In this document: one piece after another, positions 50,633 to 57,909 of the stretch | Layout of the letters: every line of letters starts with the position of its first letter | Numbering within the stretch: position 1 is the first letter of the stretch | The notes under the pieces: model-generated | Databases searched by the model: none | Told to the model about the DNA's origin: nothing | Seen by the model: the letters and a program-made list of their open reading frames with translations, nothing else | Origin: Streptomyces luteolifulvus | GTDB taxonomy: Bacteria; Actinomycetota; Actinomycetes; Streptomycetales; Streptomycetaceae | Reading direction: 5' to 3' | Length of the DNA: 64,000 nucleotides | Assembly: GCF_008806595.1 (NCBI RefSeq) | Contig: NZ_VZRB01000012.1 | Coordinates: forward strand, 124,001-188,000 | Translations under genes and position numbers: made by a program

Positions 50633-50869
50633 ATGACCGCACCGCCTCGGAACGTACCCTCCAGCATCGCTCTGCACGGAGTGCGGTGGCTGCGCAGCAG
50701 CTACAGCACCGGAGCGAACAACTGCGTCGAGACGGCCCGCCCGCGGACCGGCCCGGGGGCCGGACTGCTCGCCGTACGCGACTCCAAGGACCCGGCCGGG
50801 CCCGCGCTGCTCTTCTCCCCCGAGAGCTGGGCGGGCTTCACGGCCGGGATCGGTTCAGATCACTTCTGA
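50633..50869 (+). CDS. DUF397 protein
   Basis: A 78-residue DUF397 protein recognised from WLRSSYSTGANNCVETA, LLAVRDSKDP and FSPESWAGFTAGI. These small proteins partner with DUF5753 regulators and antagonise them in development. AAGGAGG lies just before the ATG at 50633. Confidence 0.93.
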   Translation: MTAPPRNVPSSIALHGVRWLRSSYSTGANNCVETARPRTGPGAGLLAVRDSKDPAGPALLFSPESWAGFTAGIGSDHF

Positions 50870-50907
50870 TCATTTCGGTGCATGCAGCGGGGCCGTGTCA
50901 CGCCGAC

Positions 50908-52035
50908 TCATGGTCGCGTTGCGCCGATCACATGTACAGCGCGTTCGATCTGCGCCTCGGAGAGGTCCGCGCGGGCGGTCAGCCTCAGCCGTGAGATGCC
51001 GTCGGGCACGGAAGGAGGACGGAAGCAGCCCACGGCCAGCCCGGCCGCACGGCAGTCGGCCGCCCATCGCACGGCCCCCTCCGGGGACGGCGCGCGTACG
51101 GAGACCACCGCGGCGTCCGGACGTACCGCTTCCAGACCCGCAGCGGTCAGGCGGGCATGCAGTTCGCCCGCCACCGTGCGCGCCCGCGCCGCCCGCTCCG
51201 GCTCACGGCGCAGCAGCCCCAGGGCCGCCAGGGCCGCGCCCGCCGCCGCGGGGGCGAGGCCCGTGTCGAAGATGAACGTCCGTGCCGCGTTGACCAGGTG
51301 GTCGATCACCCGGGCGGGGCCGAGCACGGCTCCGCCCTGGCTGCCGAGCGACTTGGACAGCGTGACCGTCACGACGACGTCGTCGGCGCCCGCGAGCCCC
51401 GCCGCGTGCGGGGCGCCGCGGCCGCCGTCGCCGAGCACACCGAGACCGTGGGCGTCGTCCACGACCAGACCCGCCCCGTGCTCCCGGCACGCCTCGGCGA
51501 GCTCGGCCAGCGGGGCGGCGTCGCCGTCGACGGAGAAGACCGTGTCGGACACCGCGACGGCCGGGCTGTCATGCGTCTGGAGTGCCTTGCGCACGGCGTC
51601 CGGCTCGGCGTGCGTCACGACCTGTGTGGTGCCCCGGGCCAGCCGGCAGCCGTCGATCAGCGAGGCGTGGTTTCCCGCGTCGGAGACGATCAGCGACCCG
51701 TGCGGGGCGAGCGCGGAGACAGCGGCGAGGTTGGCCGCGTACCCGGAGGAGAAGACCAGGGCCGCCTCGAAGCCGCAGAAGGCGGCCAGCTCGCCCTCCA
51801 GCTCTGTGTGCAGTTCGGTGGTGCCGGTGACCAGCCGGGAGCCGGTCGCACCGCCGCCCCAGGTGCGCGCGGCGCGTGCCGCGCCCTCGGTGACCTCGGG
51901 GTGGCGGGCCAGGCCCAGGTAGTCGTTGCTCGCGAGGTCCAGCAGGGGCGAGTCGGCGGGGCGGGGGCGCAGGGTCCGTACGAGTCCGGCGCGGCTGCGC
52001 GCTCGCGCCTGCTCGTCGATCCAGCCGAACGCCAT
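50908..52035 (-). CDS. bioF: 8-amino-7-oxononanoate synthase
   Basis: A 375-residue alpha-oxoamine synthase that joins pimeloyl-CoA/ACP and alanine in biotin synthesis. The PLP lysine is in TLSKSLGSQGG; other blocks are LDLASNDYLGLARHPEV, GTTELHTELEGELAAF and DDAHGLGVLG. It is divergent from bioBAD. The start is ATG 52035. The biotin role is supported by context; KBL-type enzymes share the fold. Confidence 0.94.
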   Translation of the reverse strand: MAFGWIDEQARARSRAGLVRTLRPRPADSPLLDLASNDYLGLARHPEVTEGAARAARTWGGGATGSRLVTGTTELHTELEGELAAFCGFEAALVFSSGYAANLAAVSALAPHGSLIVSDAGNHASLIDGCRLARGTTQVVTHAEPDAVRKALQTHDSPAVAVSDTVFSVDGDAAPLAELAEACREHGAGLVVDDAHGLGVLGDGGRGAPHAAGLAGADDVVVTVTLSKSLGSQGGAVLGPARVIDHLVNAARTFIFDTGLAPAAAGAALAALGLLRREPERAARARTVAGELHARLTAAGLEAVRPDAAVVSVRAPSPEGAVRWAADCRAAGLAVGCFRPPSVPDGISRLRLTARADLSEAQIERAVHVIGATRP

Positions 52036-52182
52036 GGGTCCTCCGGGGGATTTGTAGGCAGTGAACAGACCCTAGCGGTACGTTTTGCGACCGAGGATGT
52101 GGCAATACCCACACGACCGACGGGCTCGGTTTGTCCGATCTCTCCTTGGCCGACGGCCTCCTTTAGGACAGGATCGGCTCTC

Positions 52183-53412
52183 ATGGACCTGCTGAACACG
52201 CTGGTGGACAAGGGGCTTCGGCGCGAGGTGCCGACCCGCGAGGAAGCTCTTGCCGTCCTCGCCACTTCCGACGACGATCTGCTCGATGTGGTGGCCGCGG
52301 CCGGCAAGGTGCGCCGCCACTGGTTCGGCCGACGGGTGAAACTCAACTACCTCGTCAACCTGAAGTCCGGCCTGTGCCCCGAGGACTGCTCCTACTGCTC
52401 CCAGCGGCTCGGCTCCACCGCCGGCATCCTGAAGTACACCTGGCTCAAGCCGAACGAGGCGTCCGAGGCCGCCGCGGCCGGGCTGGCCGGCGGTGCCAAG
52501 CGGGTGTGTCTGGTGGCCAGCGGCCGCGGGCCGACGGACCGTGACGTGGACCGGGTCTCGGACACCATCAAGGCGATCAAGGAGCAGAACGAGGGCGTCG
52601 AGGTGTGCGCCTGTCTGGGTCTGCTCTCCGACGGCCAGGCCGAGCGGCTGCGCGAGGCGGGTGCCGACGCGTACAACCACAACCTCAACACGTCCGAGGC
52701 GACGTACGGGGACATCACGACCACGCACACCTACGCCGACCGCGTCGACACCGTGCAGAAGGCGCACGCGGCCGGTCTGTCGGCCTGCTCGGGCCTGATC
52801 GCGGGCATGGGCGAGAGCGACGAGGACCTGGTGGACGTCGTCTTCTCGCTGCGCGAGCTGGACCCGGACTCGGTTCCGGTCAACTTCCTGATCCCGTTCG
52901 AGGGCACCCCGCTGGGCCAGGAGTGGAACCTCACCCCGCAGCGGTGCCTCAGGATCCTGGCGATGGTGCGGTTCGTCTGCCCCGATGTCGAGGTGCGGAT
53001 CGCGGGCGGCCGCGAGGTCCATCTGCGCACCCTGCAGCCCCTCGCCCTGCACCTGGCCAACTCGATCTTCCTCGGGGACTACCTCACCAGCGAGGGCCAG
53101 GCCGGCAAGGCCGACCTGGAGATGATCGCCGACGCCGGGTTCGAGGTGGAGGGCGCCGGCGAGGTGACGCTGCCCGAGCACCGGGTGACGGCCGGCGGCG
53201 GATGCGGGACGCACGAGGGCGCCGGGTGCGGGAGCCACTCCGGCGGCGGATGCGGGTCCCACGAGGACGCCGGATGCGGGTCGCACGAGGGGGGCGGTGT
53301 GTGCGGTTCCGCCGTCGCTGCCGCACCGGCCGCGCAGGTCAACGAGGCCCGTACGGATCTGGTCGCCGTGCGCCGCCGGGGCGCCGGGACGGATCTCGCG
53401 CCCAATGCCTGA
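52183..53412 (+). CDS. bioB: Biotin synthase with Cys-His repeat tail
   Basis: A 409-residue radical-SAM biotin synthase that inserts sulfur into dethiobiotin. The SAM/4Fe-4S motif is CPEDCSYC (Cys65, 69, 72), followed by the usual AGLSACSGLIAGMGE and FLIPFEGTPLG blocks. After the TIM barrel (to about residue 330) a tail not found in the E. coli enzyme carries four CG[S/T]H motifs at 341-344, 349-352, 357-360 and 365-368, exactly 8 residues apart, then a CGS at 374. This Cys-His tail could bind metal or an Fe-S cluster; its role is not known to me. The ATG at 52183 follows a weak ribosome site. Confidence 0.95.
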   Translation: MDLLNTLVDKGLRREVPTREEALAVLATSDDDLLDVVAAAGKVRRHWFGRRVKLNYLVNLKSGLCPEDCSYCSQRLGSTAGILKYTWLKPNEASEAAAAGLAGGAKRVCLVASGRGPTDRDVDRVSDTIKAIKEQNEGVEVCACLGLLSDGQAERLREAGADAYNHNLNTSEATYGDITTTHTYADRVDTVQKAHAAGLSACSGLIAGMGESDEDLVDVVFSLRELDPDSVPVNFLIPFEGTPLGQEWNLTPQRCLRILAMVRFVCPDVEVRIAGGREVHLRTLQPLALHLANSIFLGDYLTSEGQAGKADLEMIADAGFEVEGAGEVTLPEHRVTAGGGCGTHEGAGCGSHSGGGCGSHEDAGCGSHEGGGVCGSAVAAAPAAQVNEARTDLVAVRRRGAGTDLAPNA

Positions 53413-54685
53413 CCTGAGCGTGCCCGAGCTGCTGGAACTCGACCGGCGGCATGTGTGGCATCCGTACGGCCCCATGCCCGGCCGTCAGGAACCGCTCGTC
53501 GTGGAGTCGGCGAGCGGGGTGCGGCTGAGGCTCGCCGACGGCTCGGCCGAACTCGTCGACGGCATGTCGTCCTGGTGGTCGGCGATCCACGGCTACAACC
53601 ACCCGGTGCTCAACGAGGCCGCGCGGGGACAGCTCGGGCGGATGAGCCACGTGATGTTCGGCGGGCTCACCCACGAGCCCGCCGTACGGCTTGCGAAGCT
53701 CCTTGTCGACATGTCGCCCGACGGTCTGGAGCATGTCTTCCTCGCCGACTCCGGTTCGGTGTCGGTCGAGGTCGCGGTCAAGATGTGCCTGCAGTACTGG
53801 CGCTCGCTCGGCCGCCCCGGGAAGCAGCGACTGCTGACCTGGCGCGGCGGGTACCACGGCGACACCTGGCAGCCCATGTCCGTGTGCGACCCCGAGGGCG
53901 GCATGCACGAGCTGTGGAGCGGGGTCCTCCAGCGCCAGGTGTTCGTGGACCCGCCTCCCGCCGAGTACGAGGAGTCGTACGCGGAGCAGTTGCGCGCGGC
54001 CATCGAGAAGCACGCCGGCGAACTGGCCGCGGTGATCGTCGAGCCGGTGGTGCAGGGCGCGGGCGGGATGCGGTTCCACTCCCCCGCCTATCTGCGGGTG
54101 CTCCGCGAGGCCTGCGACGCGCACGGCGTACTGCTGGTGTTCGACGAGATCGCCACCGGCTTCGGACGCACGGGCGCGATGTTCGCCGCGGAGCACGCGG
54201 CGGTGACGCCGGACGTGATGTGCGTGGGCAAGGCGCTGACCGGCGGATACATGACCATGGCGGCCACGCTGTGCACTTCGCGGGTCGCCGACGGCATCTC
54301 GCGGGGCGAGGTGCCGGTGCTGGCCCACGGCCCCACCTTCATGGGCAACCCGCTCGCAGCCGCCGTCGCCTGCGCCTCGATCGAGCTGCTGCTCGGCCAG
54401 GACTGGCTCGCGGAGGTCAAGCGGATCGAGGCGGGTCTGCGGGACGGGCTGGCGCCGGCGGCCGGCCTTCCGGGGGTGAAGGACGTACGGGTCCTCGGCG
54501 CGATCGGGGTGGTTCAGCTGGACCACAGCGTGGACATGGCGGCCGCCACCCGGGCGGCCGTGCGCGAGGGTGTGTGGCTGCGCCCCTTCCGCGACCTCGT
54601 CTACACGATGCCGCCCTACGTCACCGGCGACGAGGACCTGGCACGGATCGCGCGCGGGGTCTGTGCCGCCGCGCGGGAGGGATGA
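53405..54685 (+). CDS. bioA: DAPA aminotransferase
   Basis: A 426-residue class III PLP aminotransferase that makes 7,8-diaminononanoate using SAM as amino donor. Evidence: RRHVWHPYGPMP at the N-terminus, MSSWWSAIHGYNHP, LLVFDEIATGFGRTG and the PLP lysine in VGKALTGGYMTMA. The ATG overlaps the bioB stop by 8 bp and the stop overlaps bioD (ATGA). Confidence 0.96.
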   Translation: MPDLSVPELLELDRRHVWHPYGPMPGRQEPLVVESASGVRLRLADGSAELVDGMSSWWSAIHGYNHPVLNEAARGQLGRMSHVMFGGLTHEPAVRLAKLLVDMSPDGLEHVFLADSGSVSVEVAVKMCLQYWRSLGRPGKQRLLTWRGGYHGDTWQPMSVCDPEGGMHELWSGVLQRQVFVDPPPAEYEESYAEQLRAAIEKHAGELAAVIVEPVVQGAGGMRFHSPAYLRVLREACDAHGVLLVFDEIATGFGRTGAMFAAEHAAVTPDVMCVGKALTGGYMTMAATLCTSRVADGISRGEVPVLAHGPTFMGNPLAAAVACASIELLLGQDWLAEVKRIEAGLRDGLAPAAGLPGVKDVRVLGAIGVVQLDHSVDMAAATRAAVREGVWLRPFRDLVYTMPPYVTGDEDLARIARGVCAAAREG

Positions 54686-55416
54686 GCGGGAGTGATGAGA
54701 TGCCGGTAGTGGTGATCACGGGCACGGGCACCGAGGTCGGCAAGACGGTCACGACCGCCGCCGTCGCCGCCGCGGCCCTCGCGGCCGGCCGTTCCGTGGC
54801 AGTGCTGAAGGCCGCGCAGACGGGTGTACGGCCGGACCAGCCCGGGGACGCCGACGAGGTCGTCCGGCTCGCGGGCGCCGTGACGGCGACCGAACTCGCC
54901 CGCTATCCCGAACCGTTGGCGCCCGCGACCGCCGCCCGGCGGGCCGGCCGGGCGCCGGTGCATCCGCAGGAGATCGCCGAGGCCGCCGCCAAGCTGGCCA
55001 CCGAGCACGATCTGGTGCTCGTGGAGGGGGCGGGCGGGCTGCTCGTACGGTTCGACGCGGCGGGCGGGACACTTGCCGACGCGGCCGAACTGCTGGCGGC
55101 GCCCGTTTTGGTCGTGGCGTCCGCCGGTCTGGGCACCCTGAACACGACGGAGCTGACGGCGCGTGAACTCCGTGCCCGGCGGATCGACGTGCTGGGGATC
55201 GTGATCGGCAGCTGGCCCGACGCGCCCGATCTCGCCTCGCGCTGCAACCTCGCGGACCTGCCGGACGTGACCGGCGCTCCGCTGCTCGGCGCCCTGCCCG
55301 CCGGGGCCGCAGCGCTTCCCCCCGCCGGTTTCCGCACGGCGGCACCGCACTGGCTGGCGCCCCGCCTCGACGGCACCTGGGACGCGGAGGCGTTCCGGAC
55401 ACGCGAGGCGCCGTAG
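54682..55416 (+). CDS. bioD: Dethiobiotin synthetase
   Basis: A 244-residue P-loop enzyme that closes the ureido ring using CO2 and ATP. The P-loop is VITGTGTEVGKTV; further motifs are VLKAAQTGV and LVEGAGGLLVRF. It is translationally coupled to bioA and is the last gene of bioBAD. Confidence 0.94.
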   Translation: MSGSDEMPVVVITGTGTEVGKTVTTAAVAAAALAAGRSVAVLKAAQTGVRPDQPGDADEVVRLAGAVTATELARYPEPLAPATAARRAGRAPVHPQEIAEAAAKLATEHDLVLVEGAGGLLVRFDAAGGTLADAAELLAAPVLVVASAGLGTLNTTELTARELRARRIDVLGIVIGSWPDAPDLASRCNLADLPDVTGAPLLGALPAGAAALPPAGFRTAAPHWLAPRLDGTWDAEAFRTREAP

Positions 55417-55500
55417 GCGCCCAAGGGGTCATGCGTCTCGCAGACCGGCATGAACAACGACCACGGCGTGTACGAACAGGTGCGCGACTTCGTCCAGTGA
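55417..55500 (+). pseudogene. Possible remnant of a secreted lipase C-terminus
   Basis: Directly after the bioD stop, and in the same frame, the sequence reads GAPKGSCVSQTG followed by MNNDHGVYEQVRDFVQ and a TGA at 55498. This resembles the end of secreted alpha/beta-hydrolase lipases (cysteine, catalytic-His region, VY..VRDF). It has no start or ribosome site of its own. It may be a gene fragment or chance. Confidence 0.3.
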
Positions 55501-55572
55501 GGCGACGGCGGGGGGTGCGCGGGGTCCGTACGGGGGACAATCGCGGTAGGCCCGTCCTGCTAGGAGGTCCCC

Positions 55573-56262
55573 ATGCCGCTACGGTTCCCCGGCTCCGGCA
55601 AGGTGGCGCGGGATCCCGTGCACCACCCGCTGTTCGCCCGGTACTACGCCCGTTTCAGCGTCAGCGCAGAGACACGGATGGGCGTGGGCAAGGTGCGCGA
55701 CCGGCTGCTCGCCGGGCTGTCCGGCCGGGTGATCGAGATCGGCGCCGGCAACGGACTGAACTTCGCGCACTATCCGAGCGCGGTCTCGGAAGTGGTGGCG
55801 ATCGAACCGGAGCGTCTGCTGCGGCAGTTGGCGGTGGACGCCGCCCTGCGCTGCGAGGTGCCCGTCGATGTGGTGCCCGGTGCCGCGGAGGCGCTGCCGG
55901 TCAAGAGCGAGGCCTTCGACGCGGTGGTGATCTCGCTGGTGCTGTGCAGTGTGCGGGATGTGCCGCGCGCGCTCGGCGAGGTGCGCCGGGTGCTGCGGCC
56001 CGGCGGGGTGGTGCGCTTCTTCGAGCACGGCAAGGGCGGCGGCCGGGTCATGCATCTCACCCAGCGCACACTGGACCGGACGCTGTGGCCGTATCTGAGC
56101 GGCGGGTGCCATCTGGCCCGGGAACCGGTCGCCGCGCTGCGCGACGCCGGGTTCGAACTGGGGCCCTACCGGCAGCTGCTCATTCCGGAGAAGGGACCGA
56201 AGATGCCCTCGTCGTACTGCGTGCTGGGCACCGCCTGGCGCCCCGGCACCGACGAGCGCTGA
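55573..56262 (+). CDS. Class I SAM-dependent methyltransferase
   Basis: A 229-residue methyltransferase of the UbiE/Methyltransf_11 type. SAM-binding motif I is VIEIGAGNGLNFAHYP near residue 53, motif II is EALPVKSEAFDAVVISLVLCSVRD, and the VLRPGG post-motif follows. The N-terminal FARYYARFS and C-terminal YCVLGTAWRPG resemble small-molecule methyltransferases. AGGAGG precedes the ATG. It abuts the convergent Fic-like gene with no spacer (TGATCA). The substrate is unknown. Confidence 0.85.
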   Translation: MPLRFPGSGKVARDPVHHPLFARYYARFSVSAETRMGVGKVRDRLLAGLSGRVIEIGAGNGLNFAHYPSAVSEVVAIEPERLLRQLAVDAALRCEVPVDVVPGAAEALPVKSEAFDAVVISLVLCSVRDVPRALGEVRRVLRPGGVVRFFEHGKGGGRVMHLTQRTLDRTLWPYLSGGCHLAREPVAALRDAGFELGPYRQLLIPEKGPKMPSSYCVLGTAWRPGTDER

Positions 56263-56637
56263 TCACAGACTCCACTGCCGCAGTTCGCGCGCGATGTCCT
56301 CGACCGAGACCTCACCGCTCTTGACCAGGCGGGCCAGGTCCCGGACCTGTTCGGGCGAGGTGGCGACCTTCAGGCCGCCGGCCACGAGGTACGCGTACGC
56401 CACGGCGCAGGCGAAGAGGGCGTTGGAGCGCTCCAGCGCGGGGACGTGGATGAGGAGTTGGAGCAGCGCGGCGGCGCGCGCGTGCGGGCTGTCGTAGACG
56501 GGGACGTCGAATATCTCGGCCTGGTGGCGCGCGACGGCGGCGACTAGGGCGCCCCAGTCGCTGACCTGGGGGTCTCCCGGCGTGTTGTGTTCGGCGAGCA
56601 TGAGGAGCCAGGCGAGGTCGATTCTGAGGCTGCTCAA
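56263..56637 (-). CDS. Fic/Doc-like toxin-type protein with degenerate motif
   Basis: A 124-residue protein annotated in relatives as the toxin part of a Fic-family toxin-antitoxin system (as I recall). The Doc-like helical core is seen in WGALVAAVARHQAEIFDVPVYDSPHARAAALLQLLIHVPALERSNALF. The catalytic motif HPFx[D/E]GNxR is replaced by VPALERSNA, so the active His is missing in register, and AMP transfer or kinase activity is doubtful. TTG start at 56637, 4 nt after the antitoxin stop. Confidence 0.72.
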   Translation of the reverse strand: MSSLRIDLAWLLMLAEHNTPGDPQVSDWGALVAAVARHQAEIFDVPVYDSPHARAAALLQLLIHVPALERSNALFACAVAYAYLVAGGLKVATSPEQVRDLARLVKSGEVSVEDIARELRQWSL

Positions 56638-56641
56638 CGGT

Positions 56642-56893
56642 TCAGCGACGACCTTCGCGGGTGGCTTCCGCGCCGGGGGCGCGGTCGTCGCCGAACTCCT
56701 CGGCGAAGACGGCCTCGTACTGCTTCATGAAGTCGGCGGCGGCCTCCACGAACGTGTGCCCCACTTCCCCGGTGTCCTGTCTGACCAGCTCTTCGATGTA
56801 GCGGTTGACGCTCATGCCGCGGGCCAGGGCGCGCTCGCGGGCGGCGCGGGCCGTGCCCTCGTCCACGCGTACGTTCAGCTGGGTCTTCGCCAT
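56642..56893 (-). CDS. Ribbon-helix-helix antitoxin
   Basis: An 83-residue protein. Residues 3-45 form an RHH DNA-binding domain (TQLNVRVDEGTARAARERALARGMSVNRYIEELVRQ); the C-terminal acidic half (EAAADFMKQYEAVFAEEFGDD) would bind the partner. It is upstream of the Fic-like gene in a 4-nt-spaced operon. The GTGCTAGCAC palindrome before its start suggests autoregulation. The start is ATG 56893. Confidence 0.85.
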   Translation of the reverse strand: MAKTQLNVRVDEGTARAARERALARGMSVNRYIEELVRQDTGEVGHTFVEAAADFMKQYEAVFAEEFGDDRAPGAEATREGRR

Positions 56894-56913
56894 ACCTCGA
56901 AGCTAGCGCGGAA

Positions 56914-56958
56914 GTGCTAGCACAGGCAAGAAGCCGCGGTGCCTGCACAGGCAAGAAG
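56914..56958. promoter_or_regulatory. Palindrome and direct repeat upstream of the RHH antitoxin
   Basis: GTGCTAGCAC (56914-56923) is a perfect 10-bp palindrome 21 bp from the antitoxin start, with a second GCTAGC at 56902. GCACAGGCAAGAAG occurs at 56920 and 56945 as a 14-bp direct repeat. Likely RHH operator and promoter. Confidence 0.55.
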
Positions 56959-57059
56959 TCCTCCCAGGGGTGGATACCAGCTGTGGGGCCGATCACATTA
57001 GGCTCGGCCGAAGCGAGGAATCCGGACATCCGGAGCGAAGAACCACCGAGGAGGCCGTC

Positions 57060-57905
57060 TTGTCCACACCTGCTGCGGAGCACGCGCCGGGCCGCGCGTC
57101 GGCCGACGGCATCGCGGCCCGCGCCCGCGGTCTGACCAAGGCGTACGGCTCGGGCGAGACGGCCGTGCTCGCCCTGGACTCGGTGGACGTGGACATCGCG
57201 CGCGGCCGCTTCACCACGGTCATGGGGCCCTCCGGCTCCGGCAAGTCGACGCTGATGCACTGTCTGGCCGGGCTGGACACCGTCTCGGCCGGGCAGGTCT
57301 GGCTCGGCGACACCGAGATCACGGGGCTGAAGGAACGCGAGCTGACCCGGCTGCGCCGGGACCGGATCGGGTTCATGTTCCAGTCGTTCAACCTGATTCC
57401 CACACTGAACGCGGCCGAGAACATCACCCTGCCCATGGACATCGCGGGCAAGAAGCCCGACGAGAAATGGCTGGACCAGGTCATCGACACACTGGGGCTG
57501 CGGGACCGTCTCAAGCACCGGCCCGCCCAGTTGTCCGGAGGCCAGCAACAGCGCGTCGCGTGCGCCCGTGCGCTCGTCTCGCGGCCGGAGCTGATCTTCG
57601 CCGACGAGCCCACCGGCAACCTCGACTCACGCGCGGGGCTGGAGGTCCTCGCCTTCCTGCGCGAGGCCGTCGACACACTCGGGCAGACGGTCGTCATGGT
57701 CACCCACGACCCCGGCGCCGCCGCCCACTCCGACCTGGTGCTCTTCCTTGCGGACGGCCGGATCGTCGACGAGATGGAGCGGCCCACGGCGGAGGCGGTG
57801 CTGGAGCGCATGCGCCTTTTCACCGGGGGAAACCCCCAGACCCCCGGGTTCGATGTGATCCGCAGCCAGGTCGACGACGGCGCCGCTGCCGTCCGGGAGG
57901 ACTGA
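57060..57905 (+). CDS. ABC transporter ATPase (MacB/LolD-like)
   Basis: A 281-residue ABC ATPase. Walker A is MGPSGSGKST, the signature is LSGGQQQR, Walker B is LIFADEPTGN and the switch His is in VTHDPGA. It pairs with the FtsX-type permease 4 bp downstream, forming a mechanotransmission exporter that probably handles lipids, peptides or toxic compounds at the envelope. I use TTG 57060 with GAGGAGG upstream. Confidence 0.93.
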   Translation: MSTPAAEHAPGRASADGIAARARGLTKAYGSGETAVLALDSVDVDIARGRFTTVMGPSGSGKSTLMHCLAGLDTVSAGQVWLGDTEITGLKERELTRLRRDRIGFMFQSFNLIPTLNAAENITLPMDIAGKKPDEKWLDQVIDTLGLRDRLKHRPAQLSGGQQQRVACARALVSRPELIFADEPTGNLDSRAGLEVLAFLREAVDTLGQTVVMVTHDPGAAAHSDLVLFLADGRIVDEMERPTAEAVLERMRLFTGGNPQTPGFDVIRSQVDDGAAAVRED

Positions 57906-57909
57906 ACCG

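Noticed and set aside
52036..52182. Search for a BioQ/BirA-type operator between bioF and bioB
   Set aside because: Only a TGAAC half-site is visible. No convincing dyad could be found by eye.
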